Program-made: the position numbers and the translations under genes
Shown: positions 33,453 to 43,493 of the stretch, in pieces
How positions within the stretch are numbered: the first letter of the stretch is position 1
Layout: the number at the start of each line of letters is the position of its first letter
Notes under the pieces: generated by a model
What the model saw: the letters and a program-made list of their open reading frames with translations, nothing else
Databases searched by the model: none
What the model was told of the DNA's origin: nothing
Assembly (NCBI RefSeq): GCF_050402865.1
Contig: NZ_BAABMF010000002.1
Coordinates: 1-64,000, forward strand
Source: Clostridium_AF sediminicola
GTDB taxonomy: Bacteria; Bacillota; Clostridia; Clostridiales; Clostridiaceae
Reading direction: 5' to 3'
Length of the DNA: 64,000 bases

Positions 33453-35210
33453 TTATTTTACGCTTGCTCTTCCACTGTATACAACACTTCTATCAGGATC
33501 AAGTGTTATATATGTTCCAGTTTTTATTATCTTAGTAGCATCGTCCGCTCCACATATTAAAGGAATATCCTTTGCTAGACATTCTATAGCAACATGGGAA
33601 GTTAATCCACCTGTTTCAGCTACTATTCCTGAAACTTTGTCAACAAGATTTAATAATTCTTTATCTAGGTTTTTAACTATTAATATATCTTTGTCTTCAA
33701 TTAAATCTTCAGCTTCTCTAATATTTGTAATAACTTTTGCTGTTCCGTATCCAGGTCCATTTCCAGCCCCTTTACCTTTAACAAGTACATCTCCAACTAT
33801 ATGTACTTTTAACATATTAGTTGTTCCAGAGTATTGAACTGGTATACCTGCTGCCACAACAACCAAATCACCATTTTTTACTATGCCCGCTTCAACAGCT
33901 TTATCAACAGATTCACTAATCAAAGCATCTGTAGAGTATACCATTTTAGCAAGTAAAGGATATACGCCCCAGTTTAAAGCTAAGCTTCTTGCTACTCTCT
34001 CACTTGGTGTAACCGCTATTACAGGAGCTTGTGGTCTATATTTAGATACCATTCTTGCTGTATTACCTGTTTGAGTAGCTGTTACAACAGCAGCAGCGTT
34101 TAATTCTTGTGCAGTTGTACATGTTGCAAAACTAATTGCACTTGATACATTAGCTTGAAATTCTACTACTTTTCTCTTTAATACTGATTTGTAGTCTATT
34201 CTTTTTTCAGCTGTTTTAGCAATATTAGACATTGTTTCTGCAGCTACAATTGGATATTTACCATTAGCTGTTTCTCCACTAAGCATTATTGCATCTGTTC
34301 CATCTAAAATAGCATTTGCTATATCTGAAGCTTCTGCCCTTGTTGGTCTTGGGTTTCTCATCATAGAATCCAACATTTGAGTAGCAGTAATAACAAATTT
34401 TCCTGCTTGATTACATTTTTTAATAATTTCTTTTTGCACTAAAGGTACTTGGTCTAGTGGTATTTCAACACCCATATCTCCTCTAGCTACCATTATTCCA
34501 TCTGAGTATTTGATAATTTTATCAATATTATCAACACCCTCTTGGTTCTCTATCTTAGAAATAACTTTAATATCAGGTGCTCCATTTTGTTCTAATATTT
34601 TTTTAATTGCAATAACGTCAGATGCTTTTCTTATAAATGATGCTGCAATCATATCAAACCCGTTCTTACATGCAAAGATTAAATCTCCTTTGTCTTTTTC
34701 AGTTAGGGCAGGTAGATTAGTCGAAATACCTGGTAGATTTACACCTTTTCTGCTTCCAACAACACCAGTATTTGCAACTTTACATAAAACATTTGTACCT
34801 TCTACTTTTACTACCGTTAATCCTACTAAACCATCATCAATTAAAATTGTGCTACCTTCTTTTACATCCTTATATAATTCTCTATACGAAACACTACATC
34901 TAGTGATATCTCCTTCAATGTCTTCACCACAAACAACAGTAAACTCATTGCCTTCTTCTAAAGTAACTTTACCTTCACTGAACACCCCTGTCCTTATTTC
35001 AGGTCCTTTAGTATCAAGCACTAGAGCAATTTGTTTTTTATTCTTCTTTGCAAGTTCTCTAATTAATTCTACTCTTCCTAAATGTTCTGCGTGATCACCA
35101 TGTGAAAAATTTAATCTTGCGGCATTCATACCAACTTCCATCAATTTTGATAATACTTCTTCTGATTCTGAAGTAGGTCCAATAGTAAAAATCATTTTAG
35201 TTTTTTGCAT
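33453..35210 (-). CDS. pyk: Pyruvate kinase with C-terminal PEP-utiliser-like domain
   Basis: Converts PEP and ADP to pyruvate and ATP at the end of glycolysis. The 585-residue length equals that of Bacillus Pyk, with the extra C-terminal domain. Motifs are MNAARLNFSHGDH, LDTKGPEIRTG, the active-site signature ISKIENQEGVDNIDKI, VARGDMGVEIP and MLDSMMRNPRPTRAE. The last 80 residues (GLTSHVAIECLAKDIPLICG) resemble the PEP-synthase swivelling domain. ATG at 35208-35210 follows AAGGAGAG; ten residues of the longer frame are dropped. Cotranscribed with pfkA, 61 bases apart. Confidence 0.96.
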   Translation of the reverse strand: MQKTKMIFTIGPTSESEEVLSKLMEVGMNAARLNFSHGDHAEHLGRVELIRELAKKNKKQIALVLDTKGPEIRTGVFSEGKVTLEEGNEFTVVCGEDIEGDITRCSVSYRELYKDVKEGSTILIDDGLVGLTVVKVEGTNVLCKVANTGVVGSRKGVNLPGISTNLPALTEKDKGDLIFACKNGFDMIAASFIRKASDVIAIKKILEQNGAPDIKVISKIENQEGVDNIDKIIKYSDGIMVARGDMGVEIPLDQVPLVQKEIIKKCNQAGKFVITATQMLDSMMRNPRPTRAEASDIANAILDGTDAIMLSGETANGKYPIVAAETMSNIAKTAEKRIDYKSVLKRKVVEFQANVSSAISFATCTTAQELNAAAVVTATQTGNTARMVSKYRPQAPVIAVTPSERVARSLALNWGVYPLLAKMVYSTDALISESVDKAVEAGIVKNGDLVVVAAGIPVQYSGTTNMLKVHIVGDVLVKGKGAGNGPGYGTAKVITNIREAEDLIEDKDILIVKNLDKELLNLVDKVSGIVAETGGLTSHVAIECLAKDIPLICGADDATKIIKTGTYITLDPDRSVVYSGRASVK

Positions 35211-35230
35211 AGTCTCTCTCCTTAACCTAT

Positions 35231-35267
35231 AGATAAACAAAAGTACTTTTTATAAATTTGTTCATCT
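35231..35267 (-). repeat. Intercistronic hairpin between pfkA and pyk
   Basis: AGATAAACAAA (35231-35241) pairs with TTTGTTCATCT (35257-35267), with one G-T pair in the RNA. There is no T-run. Likely an mRNA processing or stability hairpin; it shares the AGATAAAC word with dyads at 23410 and 47098. Confidence 0.6.
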
Positions 35268-35271
35268 GATT

Positions 35272-36231
35272 TTATTTATTAATAATAGCTGCTAAATTAA
35301 ACAGTTCTTCATCAAAATCTTGTTTTTTTGATAAAGCTTCTTCTATATCTTCATCAAAAACTTTTTCATCTTTGATTCCAACTACTCTTGAAGATTTACC
35401 ATCAATTAAAACTTGAACTGCTTTAGCACCCAGTCTTGAAGCTAATATAGTATCATTTGCTGTAGGACTACCACCTCTTTGAATATGACCCAAGATTGTA
35501 GCTCTAGTATCTATTCCAGTTACTTCTTGAACAGTTTTCGCTAATTCATCGGCTCCTCCTACACCTTCAGCTAAAATAACTAAGTTATGTTTTTTACCTT
35601 GTAATTTACCCTGTAGTATAGTTCTACAGAGTTCATCAATATTAAAATCTTTCTCTGGAACAATAATACTTTCTGCTCCGCCAGCTATTCCTGCATGAAG
35701 AGCCAAATCACCACAATTTCTTCCCATTACTTCAATTATACTTACTCTTTCATGAGAAGAGGATGTATCTCTTAATTTTTTAATTGAATCCAATATAGTA
35801 TTTAATGCAGTATCGAACCCAATAGTAAAATCTGTATAAGCTAAATCATTATCAATAGTTCCAGGAATTCCAACGGTTTTAATGCCTAGTTTAGAAAGTA
35901 ATCTTGCTCCTTGAAATGATCCATCTCCACCAATAACAACCAATCCATCAATACCAAAAGCTCTTAAAATATTAGCCGCTTTTTTTCTACCTTCTTCTGT
36001 TCTAAATTCTTGACATCTAGCAGTTCTTAAAATAGTTCCGCCTCTTTGAATTATATCGCTTACGTTACTTTTTTGCAGATCAAAAATTTCACCATTTATT
36101 AACCCACTATAACCTCTTTGAACACCCATTACCTTTAAACCTTTGCTTAAAGCATATCTAACAACCGCTCTAATAGCAGCATTCATTCCTGGTGCATCTC
36201 CACCAGATGTTAAAACAGCAATTGATCTCAT
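35272..36231 (-). CDS. pfkA: ATP-dependent 6-phosphofructokinase
   Basis: Phosphorylates fructose 6-phosphate, the committed step of glycolysis. The 319-residue protein matches the bacterial PfkA length. Motifs are VLTSGGDAPGMNAAIRAVVR, GGDGSFQGA for ATP, PGTIDNDLAYTDFTIGFDTA with the catalytic Asp, and VEVMGR-like IIEVMGRNCGDLA. ATG at 36229-36231 has AGGAGG seven bases upstream. A 6-bp hairpin ATGACC/GGTCAT (36245-36260) abuts that ribosome site. First gene of the pfkA-pyk pair. Confidence 0.96.
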   Translation of the reverse strand: MRSIAVLTSGGDAPGMNAAIRAVVRYALSKGLKVMGVQRGYSGLINGEIFDLQKSNVSDIIQRGGTILRTARCQEFRTEEGRKKAANILRAFGIDGLVVIGGDGSFQGARLLSKLGIKTVGIPGTIDNDLAYTDFTIGFDTALNTILDSIKKLRDTSSSHERVSIIEVMGRNCGDLALHAGIAGGAESIIVPEKDFNIDELCRTILQGKLQGKKHNLVILAEGVGGADELAKTVQEVTGIDTRATILGHIQRGGSPTANDTILASRLGAKAVQVLIDGKSSRVVGIKDEKVFDEDIEEALSKKQDFDEELFNLAAIINK

Positions 36232-36631
36232 CGTAATTCCTCCTATGACCACCGGGTCATTATTTGTCCCATTGATATTATACTACACTCAATCTATTAT
36301 AAATTCATTTTGCCTATGGGAACATAAACCCTGTTTACTAAATAAATTATATGCATCTTTCTTCTCACTAATAATTTTATAAGAAATCAAAAAAATATTC
36401 AATATAAATGTCTAAATTTATTGATAATTAAACAAATGAATACCTATACATTTTTTTTTTGTTAAAACAAACAAATTTTATTGTATTTTTTTTGATTTTT
36501 ATACATTGATTAACTGCTTTGTTTTTTGACTATTTATACAATTTTTCTATATATTTCATTTTAGAAAGAAGGTTTTTCAGTTGTAAAATATCTACCAAAA
36601 GAAAAACCTCTTAGATTACTTATTTATTTTA
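36232..36631. other. Intergenic region between dnaE and pfkA
   Basis: 400 bases with three items: the pfkA leader hairpin at 36245-36260, very AT-rich sequence that should hold the pfkA promoter, and the dnaE terminator at 36569-36611. No gene or cre-like site was recognised. Confidence 0.5.
36569..36611 (-). terminator. Probable terminator of dnaE
   Basis: AGGTTTTTC and GAAAAACCT arms with a 21-base loop, 20 bases downstream of the dnaE stop. The T-run after it is broken, so the call is moderate. Confidence 0.6.
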
Positions 36632-39600
36632 TTAAACTATCTTAACATTATTTTGTCCAAATCTCTGAATAAGATAAGTTAAAAGTTCATCTTTTCCATT
36701 TACCCATAACTCTCTAGAAAGCATAAATTTACCATTTTCTTTTGTACATATATATACTGGTATATTTCCTTTATTTTTTTCTAATATTAATTTTAACTCG
36801 TCTTTAATTTTCTTAACTTCCCTATTATGATTAATTAATATGTAAAGTTTTTTAGTAGAAATTTTTTGAATATTTTCTACTGTATCACATATTACTTTAG
36901 GTTGCTCATCTTCTCTTATTGTAACTCTTCCTTTAAGAAGAACTATACCATCCTCTTGAATAAGATTTTTGTACTTATCCAAAATTTTAGGGAATACAAT
37001 TACTTCAACAGATCCATATAAATCTTCTACACTAATAAATGCCATCATATTATTATTTCTTGTAATTTTTTTTGTTACAGTACTAATGATTCCTCCAATA
37101 ATAACTCTATCGCCATCTTGAACTTTCGCATTATCCTGAATAGCTTCTTCAAGGATATCATCTTCCAGTGATCCTTCCTCAGTAATATCAGAAAGTTTTA
37201 TTGATGTTGATTTTCTTAGAGTTTCTTTGTATTCTTCTAATGGGTGTCCTGATAAATACAATCCTGTCATCTCTTTTTCCATTGAAAGAAGATTTCTTTT
37301 ATCAAACTCTTGTAAGTCAGGATATTTTATCTTTATTTCCTCAAACTGTTCTTCGTTTGTTGCAAAAAGACTCATTTGCCCATCAATATTTTTTTTCTTT
37401 TGATTCGCAATAGAATCTAGCATTAATTCAAACACAGCTAATAATTTGGAACGGTATATATTCATGCAATCATATGCTCCAGCTCTAATTAAGCTTTCAA
37501 TAACTCTTTTATTTATACAATTTGTATCTATTTTGCTACAAAAGTCTTCGAATGATTTAAATTTTCCTTTTTTATCTCTTACTTCACAAATATTATCTAT
37601 TATATTTTCTCCAACATTCTTAATTGCAGTTAATCCAAATTGAATTTTATCCTCTTTAACAGTAAATTTTGAATAGCTTTCATTGATATTTGGAGGAATA
37701 ATTTCAATTCCCATGTCTTTAGCTGCTCTTGTATAAACAGCTACTTTATCACTATTTCCCTTAATACTATTTAGCATTGCTGCCATAAACTCATGAGGAT
37801 AATAACAAACACAGTATGCCGTATAGTATCCTACAACAGCATATGCTGCAGCATGAGACTTATTGAATGCATAGGAAGCAAAATCCATCATAGAATCATA
37901 TATTTTATTAGCTGCCTCAATACTTATACCATTTCTTACACAACCTTTTAGAGTTATATTTCCTTCATCATCCTCAATTCCATATATGAAATTTTTTCTT
38001 TCCTCTTCCATAACTTTATGTTTCTTTTTAGACATGGCACGTCTTACTAAATCGCTTCGACCCATTGAATAACCTGCTAAATCTCTAACTATCTGCATAA
38101 CTTGTTCTTGATAAACCATACATCCATAAGTAACATCTAGAATATTTTTCAACTGTGGTGCTGCATATTGTATATCTTCTGGATTGTGTTTATTTTTTAT
38201 ATATCTAGGTATTTCCGCCATAGGACCTGGTCTATATAAACTTATTCCAGCTATAATATCCTCAAGACTCTCAGGTTTTAAATCCTTCATAAAACTAGTC
38301 ATTCCTGCTGATTCTAACTGAAATACCCCAACAGTTTTTCCCTTACCAATCATTTCGTATACTTTTTTATCATTAAAATCAATATTATCTAAATCTAAAG
38401 TAATCCCTTTATTTTCTTTTACTAATTGGATAGTATCTCTTAACACAGTTAATGTTCTTAATCCCAAAAAATCCATTTTTAAGAGACCTAATTCTTCAAG
38501 CTCTGTCATGGTAAATTGAGTTACTATAGATTCTTCGTTTTTCAGTAAAGGTACATAATTGACAAGAGGTTTTGATGCAATAACAACTCCTGCTGCATGT
38601 GTTGATGTATGTCTAGGTAATCCTTCTAATGTTTTAGCAATATCAATAAGTTTAGCTACTCTTTCGTCATCGTCGTAGTTATCTTGTAATTCTGAATTCA
38701 TATCTAATGCTTTATCTATTGTAATTCCTAAAACTGTAGGAATCATCTTTGCAATTTTATCTACTTCAACATAAGAATAATTCATTGCTCTTCCAACATC
38801 TCTTATACATGCTCTAGCAGCCATAGTTCCAAAAGTAACTATTTGAGCAACATTTTGCTCTCCATATTTTTTCACAACATAATCAATTACATCTCCACGC
38901 CTCTCATAGCAAAAATCACTATCTATATCAGGCATAGAAACACGCTCTGGATTTAAAAATCTTTCAAAAATTAAATTATATTTTATAGGGTCAATTTTAG
39001 TTATTCCAAGGGTAAATGCTACTAATGAGCCAGCAGCACTTCCTCTTCCTGGTCCAGTCATTATATTATTCTCTACACAATAATCCATAAAATCCCAAAC
39101 TATAAGAAAATAATCCACATAACCCATTTCATTTATTATTCTAAGTTCATATTGTAATCTTTCATCTAATTCTTCTGTTATTTCTTTATATCTTTCTCTT
39201 AAACCTTTATAACAAAGTTCCTTTAAATATTCATAGTGGCTAGTACCTTCACTTAAAGGGTAATTAGGAAGCTTAGATACATGGAATTCGTAATCAAAAT
39301 TACATTCTTGTGCTATTTTAGCTGTATTATCTATTGCTTCCGGAGCATATGAAAAAAGTTCTCTCATTTCCTTTTCAGATTTCAAGTAAAATTCATCTGA
39401 AGGAAAAGACATTCTGTCTTTATCATCTAAAGTTTTACCAGTCTGTATACATAATAGAACTTCATGAGCCTTAGAATCTTCCCTATTTATATAATGGACA
39501 TCATTTGTAGCTACCATTGGAATATCTAATTCTTTTGATAGTTTTACTATCTGATCGTTGACTTTTAATTGTTCCGGTATTTTATGATACTGTAATTCAA

Positions 39601-40123
39601 GATAAAAACCTTCTTTAAATATTTCTTTGTATTTAATAGCCATTTCTTTTGCTTTCTGGCCTTGATTATGATTCAATAACCATTGAACTTCCCCTGCTAG
39701 ACACGCACTAAGTGCAATAAGCCCTTCACTATGATTTTTTAAAAAGTCAAGGTCTACCCTAGGTTTATAATAAAATCCATCTTCTGAAGCTTTAGAAACT
39801 ATCTTCATAAGATTTTCATAACCTTTTTGATTTTTAACCAAAAGTACTAAATGGTGTGTCTTATTTTCTTTATCATTTCGTTTAATATACATTGACTTTG
39901 ATGCAATATATACTTCACACCCAATAATTGGTTTTATGCCATTTTCTTTTGCTCTTTTATAAAATTCAACACATCCATACATAGCCCCATGATCAGTAAT
40001 TGCTAAACTTTTCATACCTAAATCTTTAGCTTTTTTGATTATTTTACTTATTTTACCTGAACCATCTAATAAACTGAATTCTGTATGAACATGTAGGTGT
40101 ACAAAATTATTTTCTTTATCCAT
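36632..40123 (-). CDS. dnaE: DNA polymerase III alpha subunit
   Basis: The 1163-residue replicative polymerase of the DnaE1 type. An N-terminal PHP domain opens with FVHLHVHTEFSLLDGSGKI. Polymerase palm motifs are GPGRGSAAGSLVAFTLGIT and PDIDSDFCYERR with catalytic Asp residues. A helix-hairpin-helix region and OB fold follow (RVIIGGIISTVTKKITRNNNM near 1000). Length is typical of bacterial DnaE. The gene lies 38 bases after whiA and may share its transcript. Confidence 0.96.
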   Translation of the reverse strand: MDKENNFVHLHVHTEFSLLDGSGKISKIIKKAKDLGMKSLAITDHGAMYGCVEFYKRAKENGIKPIIGCEVYIASKSMYIKRNDKENKTHHLVLLVKNQKGYENLMKIVSKASEDGFYYKPRVDLDFLKNHSEGLIALSACLAGEVQWLLNHNQGQKAKEMAIKYKEIFKEGFYLELQYHKIPEQLKVNDQIVKLSKELDIPMVATNDVHYINREDSKAHEVLLCIQTGKTLDDKDRMSFPSDEFYLKSEKEMRELFSYAPEAIDNTAKIAQECNFDYEFHVSKLPNYPLSEGTSHYEYLKELCYKGLRERYKEITEELDERLQYELRIINEMGYVDYFLIVWDFMDYCVENNIMTGPGRGSAAGSLVAFTLGITKIDPIKYNLIFERFLNPERVSMPDIDSDFCYERRGDVIDYVVKKYGEQNVAQIVTFGTMAARACIRDVGRAMNYSYVEVDKIAKMIPTVLGITIDKALDMNSELQDNYDDDERVAKLIDIAKTLEGLPRHTSTHAAGVVIASKPLVNYVPLLKNEESIVTQFTMTELEELGLLKMDFLGLRTLTVLRDTIQLVKENKGITLDLDNIDFNDKKVYEMIGKGKTVGVFQLESAGMTSFMKDLKPESLEDIIAGISLYRPGPMAEIPRYIKNKHNPEDIQYAAPQLKNILDVTYGCMVYQEQVMQIVRDLAGYSMGRSDLVRRAMSKKKHKVMEEERKNFIYGIEDDEGNITLKGCVRNGISIEAANKIYDSMMDFASYAFNKSHAAAYAVVGYYTAYCVCYYPHEFMAAMLNSIKGNSDKVAVYTRAAKDMGIEIIPPNINESYSKFTVKEDKIQFGLTAIKNVGENIIDNICEVRDKKGKFKSFEDFCSKIDTNCINKRVIESLIRAGAYDCMNIYRSKLLAVFELMLDSIANQKKKNIDGQMSLFATNEEQFEEIKIKYPDLQEFDKRNLLSMEKEMTGLYLSGHPLEEYKETLRKSTSIKLSDITEEGSLEDDILEEAIQDNAKVQDGDRVIIGGIISTVTKKITRNNNMMAFISVEDLYGSVEVIVFPKILDKYKNLIQEDGIVLLKGRVTIREDEQPKVICDTVENIQKISTKKLYILINHNREVKKIKDELKLILEKNKGNIPVYICTKENGKFMLSRELWVNGKDELLTYLIQRFGQNNVKIV

Positions 40124-40161
40124 GGAATCACCTTTTCTAGTTTACATTTGTATTAAACTTA

Positions 40162-41109
40162 TCAGTGCTTCTTAAGTTCTTCTGCAATTTTCTCAATTCT
40201 TCTAAGTCTATGATTAATGCCCGATTTACCTACTGGTGGATTTAACATCTGACCTAACTCTTTTAGAGACTCATTTGGAAATTTAACTCTTAGTTCAGCT
40301 ACTTCTCTTAAGTTTTGAGGTAACCTTTCAAGACCAGCCTCTCTCTCAATTAATTTAATACTTTCAATTTGTCTTACAGCTGCATTTACTGTTTTACTCA
40401 AATTAGCTGTTTCACAATTAACTAATCTATTAACATTATTTCTCATTTCTTTCATTATTCTAACATTTTCAAGCTGTAAAAGAGAGTTATGAGCTCCTAT
40501 AATATTTAAAACATCAACTATTTGCTCTCCTTCTTTTAGGTAAATAACGAAGCTACTTTTTCTTTTAATTACTTTAGAATTTAATCCATAAGTATTTATT
40601 AAATTCTTCAATTCATCAGCATACTCTTCGTTGTGTGTTACAAATTCTAAATGATATGTTTTTTCTGGATTGCTAATACTTCCCCCACCTAAGAACACAC
40701 CTCTAATATAACTTCTTTTCCAAGTTTCTTCATGAACTATCCTATCAGGTATCGAATAGTCAAGCATAAATAATTCTTCTGATTGTGAAAGCACACCCAC
40801 TTCTTTTAGCAGATTTCTAACTCCCATTTCTTCTGTTATCATAACCAAATATATATTATTCTTCTTTAAAGAATTGCTCTTTTTAACCATTAATCTAGAA
40901 TGAAGATCAAAGTGTTCTTTTAAAAGCTTAAAAACTAATCTAGCAATAGCCGGATTTTCTGTTGAAGTTCTAAAATTAATTTTTCTATCACCTGATAATC
41001 CAAGAGTTCCGCTAACCTTCATTATTCCAGCTAATAACGCTTTTGCTTCTTCTTTACTATATTCACTATATCTACATATCTCATTTTTAACTTTTGATGA
41101 AAATGACAT
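40162..41109 (-). CDS. whiA: DNA-binding protein WhiA
   Basis: A 315-residue protein with a LAGLIDADG-like N-terminal fold (FSSKVKNEICRY, RSYIRGVFLGGGSISNPEKTYHLEF) and a C-terminal helix-turn-helix ending ESLKELGQMLNPPVGKSGINHRLRRI. It influences cell division and chromosome segregation in Firmicutes and sporulation in actinomycetes. The rapZ-yvcK-whiA order is conserved across Gram-positives and is present here. A hairpin at 41132-41168 lies in the gap before it. Confidence 0.95.
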   Translation of the reverse strand: MSFSSKVKNEICRYSEYSKEEAKALLAGIMKVSGTLGLSGDRKINFRTSTENPAIARLVFKLLKEHFDLHSRLMVKKSNSLKKNNIYLVMITEEMGVRNLLKEVGVLSQSEELFMLDYSIPDRIVHEETWKRSYIRGVFLGGGSISNPEKTYHLEFVTHNEEYADELKNLINTYGLNSKVIKRKSSFVIYLKEGEQIVDVLNIIGAHNSLLQLENVRIMKEMRNNVNRLVNCETANLSKTVNAAVRQIESIKLIEREAGLERLPQNLREVAELRVKFPNESLKELGQMLNPPVGKSGINHRLRRIEKIAEELKKH

Positions 41110-41131
41110 TATTCACTACTCCTTACTATAA

Positions 41132-41168
41132 AGATTCCAACGTAAACTTAATAGTTAAACTGGAATCT
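41132..41168 (-). terminator. Hairpin between yvcK and whiA
   Basis: AGATTCCA/TGGAATCT arms (41132-41139 and 41161-41168) with extra inner pairing. Only TTT follows, so it is a weak terminator or an mRNA-processing hairpin that could lower whiA expression relative to yvcK. Confidence 0.5.
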
Positions 41169-41198
41169 CAATAAAAAATAAACATTACTAGTTAATTC

Positions 41199-42485
41199 TT
41201 ATTTCCTGTACAATCTTTTACAAATACAGTTTTCTTTTTTAATTAAATTCATTATAATATTAGCCAATTTTATAGGCTCATGTCTTACATAATCAGGTGA
41301 TATTGAAATAATATCACCATAAACTAATTTCAAATTATATGATTGCTCAATATTTTCTCTATAATATACTGGTATTGATTGCTTTTGGAGATATTTTTCC
41401 TTTATCCCTTTACTTATAGTTGAATTATTAACTATAACATAGTCTATAATTTTTTTTGAACTATGCTTATAAATTGCTTCTAGATGATCTTCTAAAAGAT
41501 ATTCATCTGTCTCACCCGGTTGAGTCATCACATTAGATACATATATTTTCATAGCTTTTGAAGAAATTAGTTTTTCAGTAATTTCCTTAACTAATAAATT
41601 AGGTATTATACTTGTATATAAACTCCCAGGCCCAATTATAACAGCATCCGCTTCCCCTATAGCTAATAAAGCCTCATTAAGTGCCTTAGCATTTTCAGGT
41701 ATAATTTTAAGTTCATGTATAGGGCTTTTTTGCTGAATAACTTGTTTTGGAATTATAGATTCTCCTGTAATAATATTACCATTTTTCAATGTAGCTTTCA
41801 AAACCATATCTTCTAAAGTTACTGGTAAAACCTTACCTGTAACAGCTAGTACATCACCCATCTTACGTACAGCTTCTTCAAAGCTGCCTGATATACCATC
41901 CATAGCAGCCAAAAAAAGATTACCAAAACTTTGATTTTCCAATCTTCCTTCTTTGAATCTATATTGCAAAAGTTCCTTCATCAAAGGTTCAGTCTCTGCT
42001 AAAGCTAATATACAGTTTCTAATATCTCCAGGAGGTAAAATACCCAAATCTTCTCTTAGATCACCAGAGCCGCCTCCATCATCGCCAACTGTAACAATAG
42101 CTGTTAAATTAGCGGTATGTTTTTTTAGACCCCTTAACATCGTAGAAAGCCCTGTTCCTCCTCCAATTACAACAATCTTTGGTCCTTTTAAAAGAATTCT
42201 TTTCTCCTGAGTATAACTATTTATTTTTTTTGAATTAGTAGAAAAGTTGCATGTTTCTCCACTAATAAAATTTATATAAGAATTTATTATTTGCTTTATA
42301 GCATAATAAACTATTACGCTACCTAGTAATATAAATAATATACTTATAGCAACATTATGAATGTAACTATCATTATTATGGATAATATCTGCTGAACCAA
42401 AAATAATAAAAAACAAACCTAATATCCCTATACAAATCCATCGTTTGATCTTTATCCCTGACCAAACATTTCTATTCCAAATCAT
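41199..42485 (-). CDS. yvcK: YvcK/GlmR (CofD-like, gluconeogenesis and wall precursor factor)
   Basis: A 428-residue protein. Two membrane helices occupy about residues 12-35 and 42-64, followed by the CofD-like fold beginning VVIGGGTGLSTMLRGLKK near 107 and VTVGDDGGGSGDLREDLG. YvcK/GlmR binds UDP-GlcNAc and balances carbon between glycolysis and cell-wall synthesis in Bacillus. The N-terminal membrane anchor is absent from the Bacillus protein and is common in clostridial ones. The ATG overlaps the rapZ stop in ATGA. Confidence 0.93.
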   Translation of the reverse strand: MIWNRNVWSGIKIKRWICIGILGLFFIIFGSADIIHNNDSYIHNVAISILFILLGSVIVYYAIKQIINSYINFISGETCNFSTNSKKINSYTQEKRILLKGPKIVVIGGGTGLSTMLRGLKKHTANLTAIVTVGDDGGGSGDLREDLGILPPGDIRNCILALAETEPLMKELLQYRFKEGRLENQSFGNLFLAAMDGISGSFEEAVRKMGDVLAVTGKVLPVTLEDMVLKATLKNGNIITGESIIPKQVIQQKSPIHELKIIPENAKALNEALLAIGEADAVIIGPGSLYTSIIPNLLVKEITEKLISSKAMKIYVSNVMTQPGETDEYLLEDHLEAIYKHSSKKIIDYVIVNNSTISKGIKEKYLQKQSIPVYYRENIEQSYNLKLVYGDIISISPDYVRHEPIKLANIIMNLIKKENCICKRLYRK

Positions 42486-43366
42486 AGTTTTTTTCCGCCT
42501 TTATTAACATCCTCCTGAATATCTCTATGATCAATATTAACATTATAACCTTCTGATTTCATAATGTTATGAATTTCATTAGCTATCGTTACAGATCTAT
42601 GCCTTCCTCCAGTACATCCTATTGAAACAATCAGTTGTCTTTTTCCTTCTTTTAAATAATTGGGCACCAAAAATTCTAGCATATCAGTTAATTTCTTAAT
42701 AAACTCTTGAGTTACTTCAAATTTAAGCACATAGTCTTTCACTGGCTGATCATTACCCGAATAAGGTTTTAAACTAGGAATATAAAAAGGATTTGGTAAA
42801 AATCTAACATCATACAATAAATCTGAGTCCACAGGTATTCCATATTTAAACCCAAATGACAATATAGTAATTATTAATTGATTCTCAACTTGTGCTTCAT
42901 CAGAATAAATTCTATTAATTTTTTCTCTTAATTGTCTCAGAGTTAATGAGGATGTATCTATTACATGATTTGCTCTATATTTAACTTCATCTAACTTTTC
43001 TCTTTCAAGTTCTATTCCTGTTAGTACTCTACCTTCAGGCGCTAAAGGGTGCTTTCTTCTAGATTCTTTATATCTCTTAATTAAAACTTCATCCTTTGCT
43101 TCTAAAAATAATATTTCATATGGATACTTATTATTTTGAAGATACTTTAGATTTTCGAATAGAGCATCAAAAAATTCTCCTCCTCTGATATCTATAACTA
43201 ATGCAATCTTATTTATTTTCCCATCAGTTTGATAGCAAGCTTCCGCAAATTTTGATATTAATGTTGGAGGTAGATTATCTATACAAAAATATCCCAAATC
43301 TTCTAAACTTCTTATTGCTCCCGTCTTTCCTGCTCCTGATAATCCCGTAACTATAACAAATCGCAT
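42482..43366 (-). CDS. rapZ: RapZ/YvcJ nucleotide-binding protein
   Basis: A 294-residue P-loop protein: Walker A VTGLSGAGKTGAIRSLED, Walker B-like LVIDIRGGEFF, and the C-terminal GCTGGRHRSVTIANEI that binds GlcNAc-derived ligands or RNA in E. coli RapZ. In Gram-positives its role overlaps with YvcK in sugar-metabolite signalling. It overlaps yvcK by four bases, so the two are translationally coupled. Confidence 0.94.
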   Translation of the reverse strand: MRFVIVTGLSGAGKTGAIRSLEDLGYFCIDNLPPTLISKFAEACYQTDGKINKIALVIDIRGGEFFDALFENLKYLQNNKYPYEILFLEAKDEVLIKRYKESRRKHPLAPEGRVLTGIELEREKLDEVKYRANHVIDTSSLTLRQLREKINRIYSDEAQVENQLIITILSFGFKYGIPVDSDLLYDVRFLPNPFYIPSLKPYSGNDQPVKDYVLKFEVTQEFIKKLTDMLEFLVPNYLKEGKRQLIVSIGCTGGRHRSVTIANEIHNIMKSEGYNVNIDHRDIQEDVNKGGKKL

Positions 43367-43464
43367 AAATGCCCTCCTAAAAAAATAGTTTCTCCAATAT
43401 ATTATATGATATATTTAATAACATTAATAGTTCTTTTGACAAACTATCACTATTACAAAGAAAG

Positions 43465-43493
43465 AAAAAAGCACCTAACTCTAGGTACTTTTT
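43465..43493 (-). terminator. Terminator of murB
   Basis: AAAAAGTACCTA/TAGGTGCTTTTTT stem (one mismatch) with T-run on the reverse strand. It includes the murB stop codon TAG in its first arm. Confidence 0.88.

Noticed and set aside
33453..33690. C-terminal extension of pyruvate kinase as a gene fusion
   Set aside because: Bacillus-type pyruvate kinases have the same extra domain and length, so it is the normal form.
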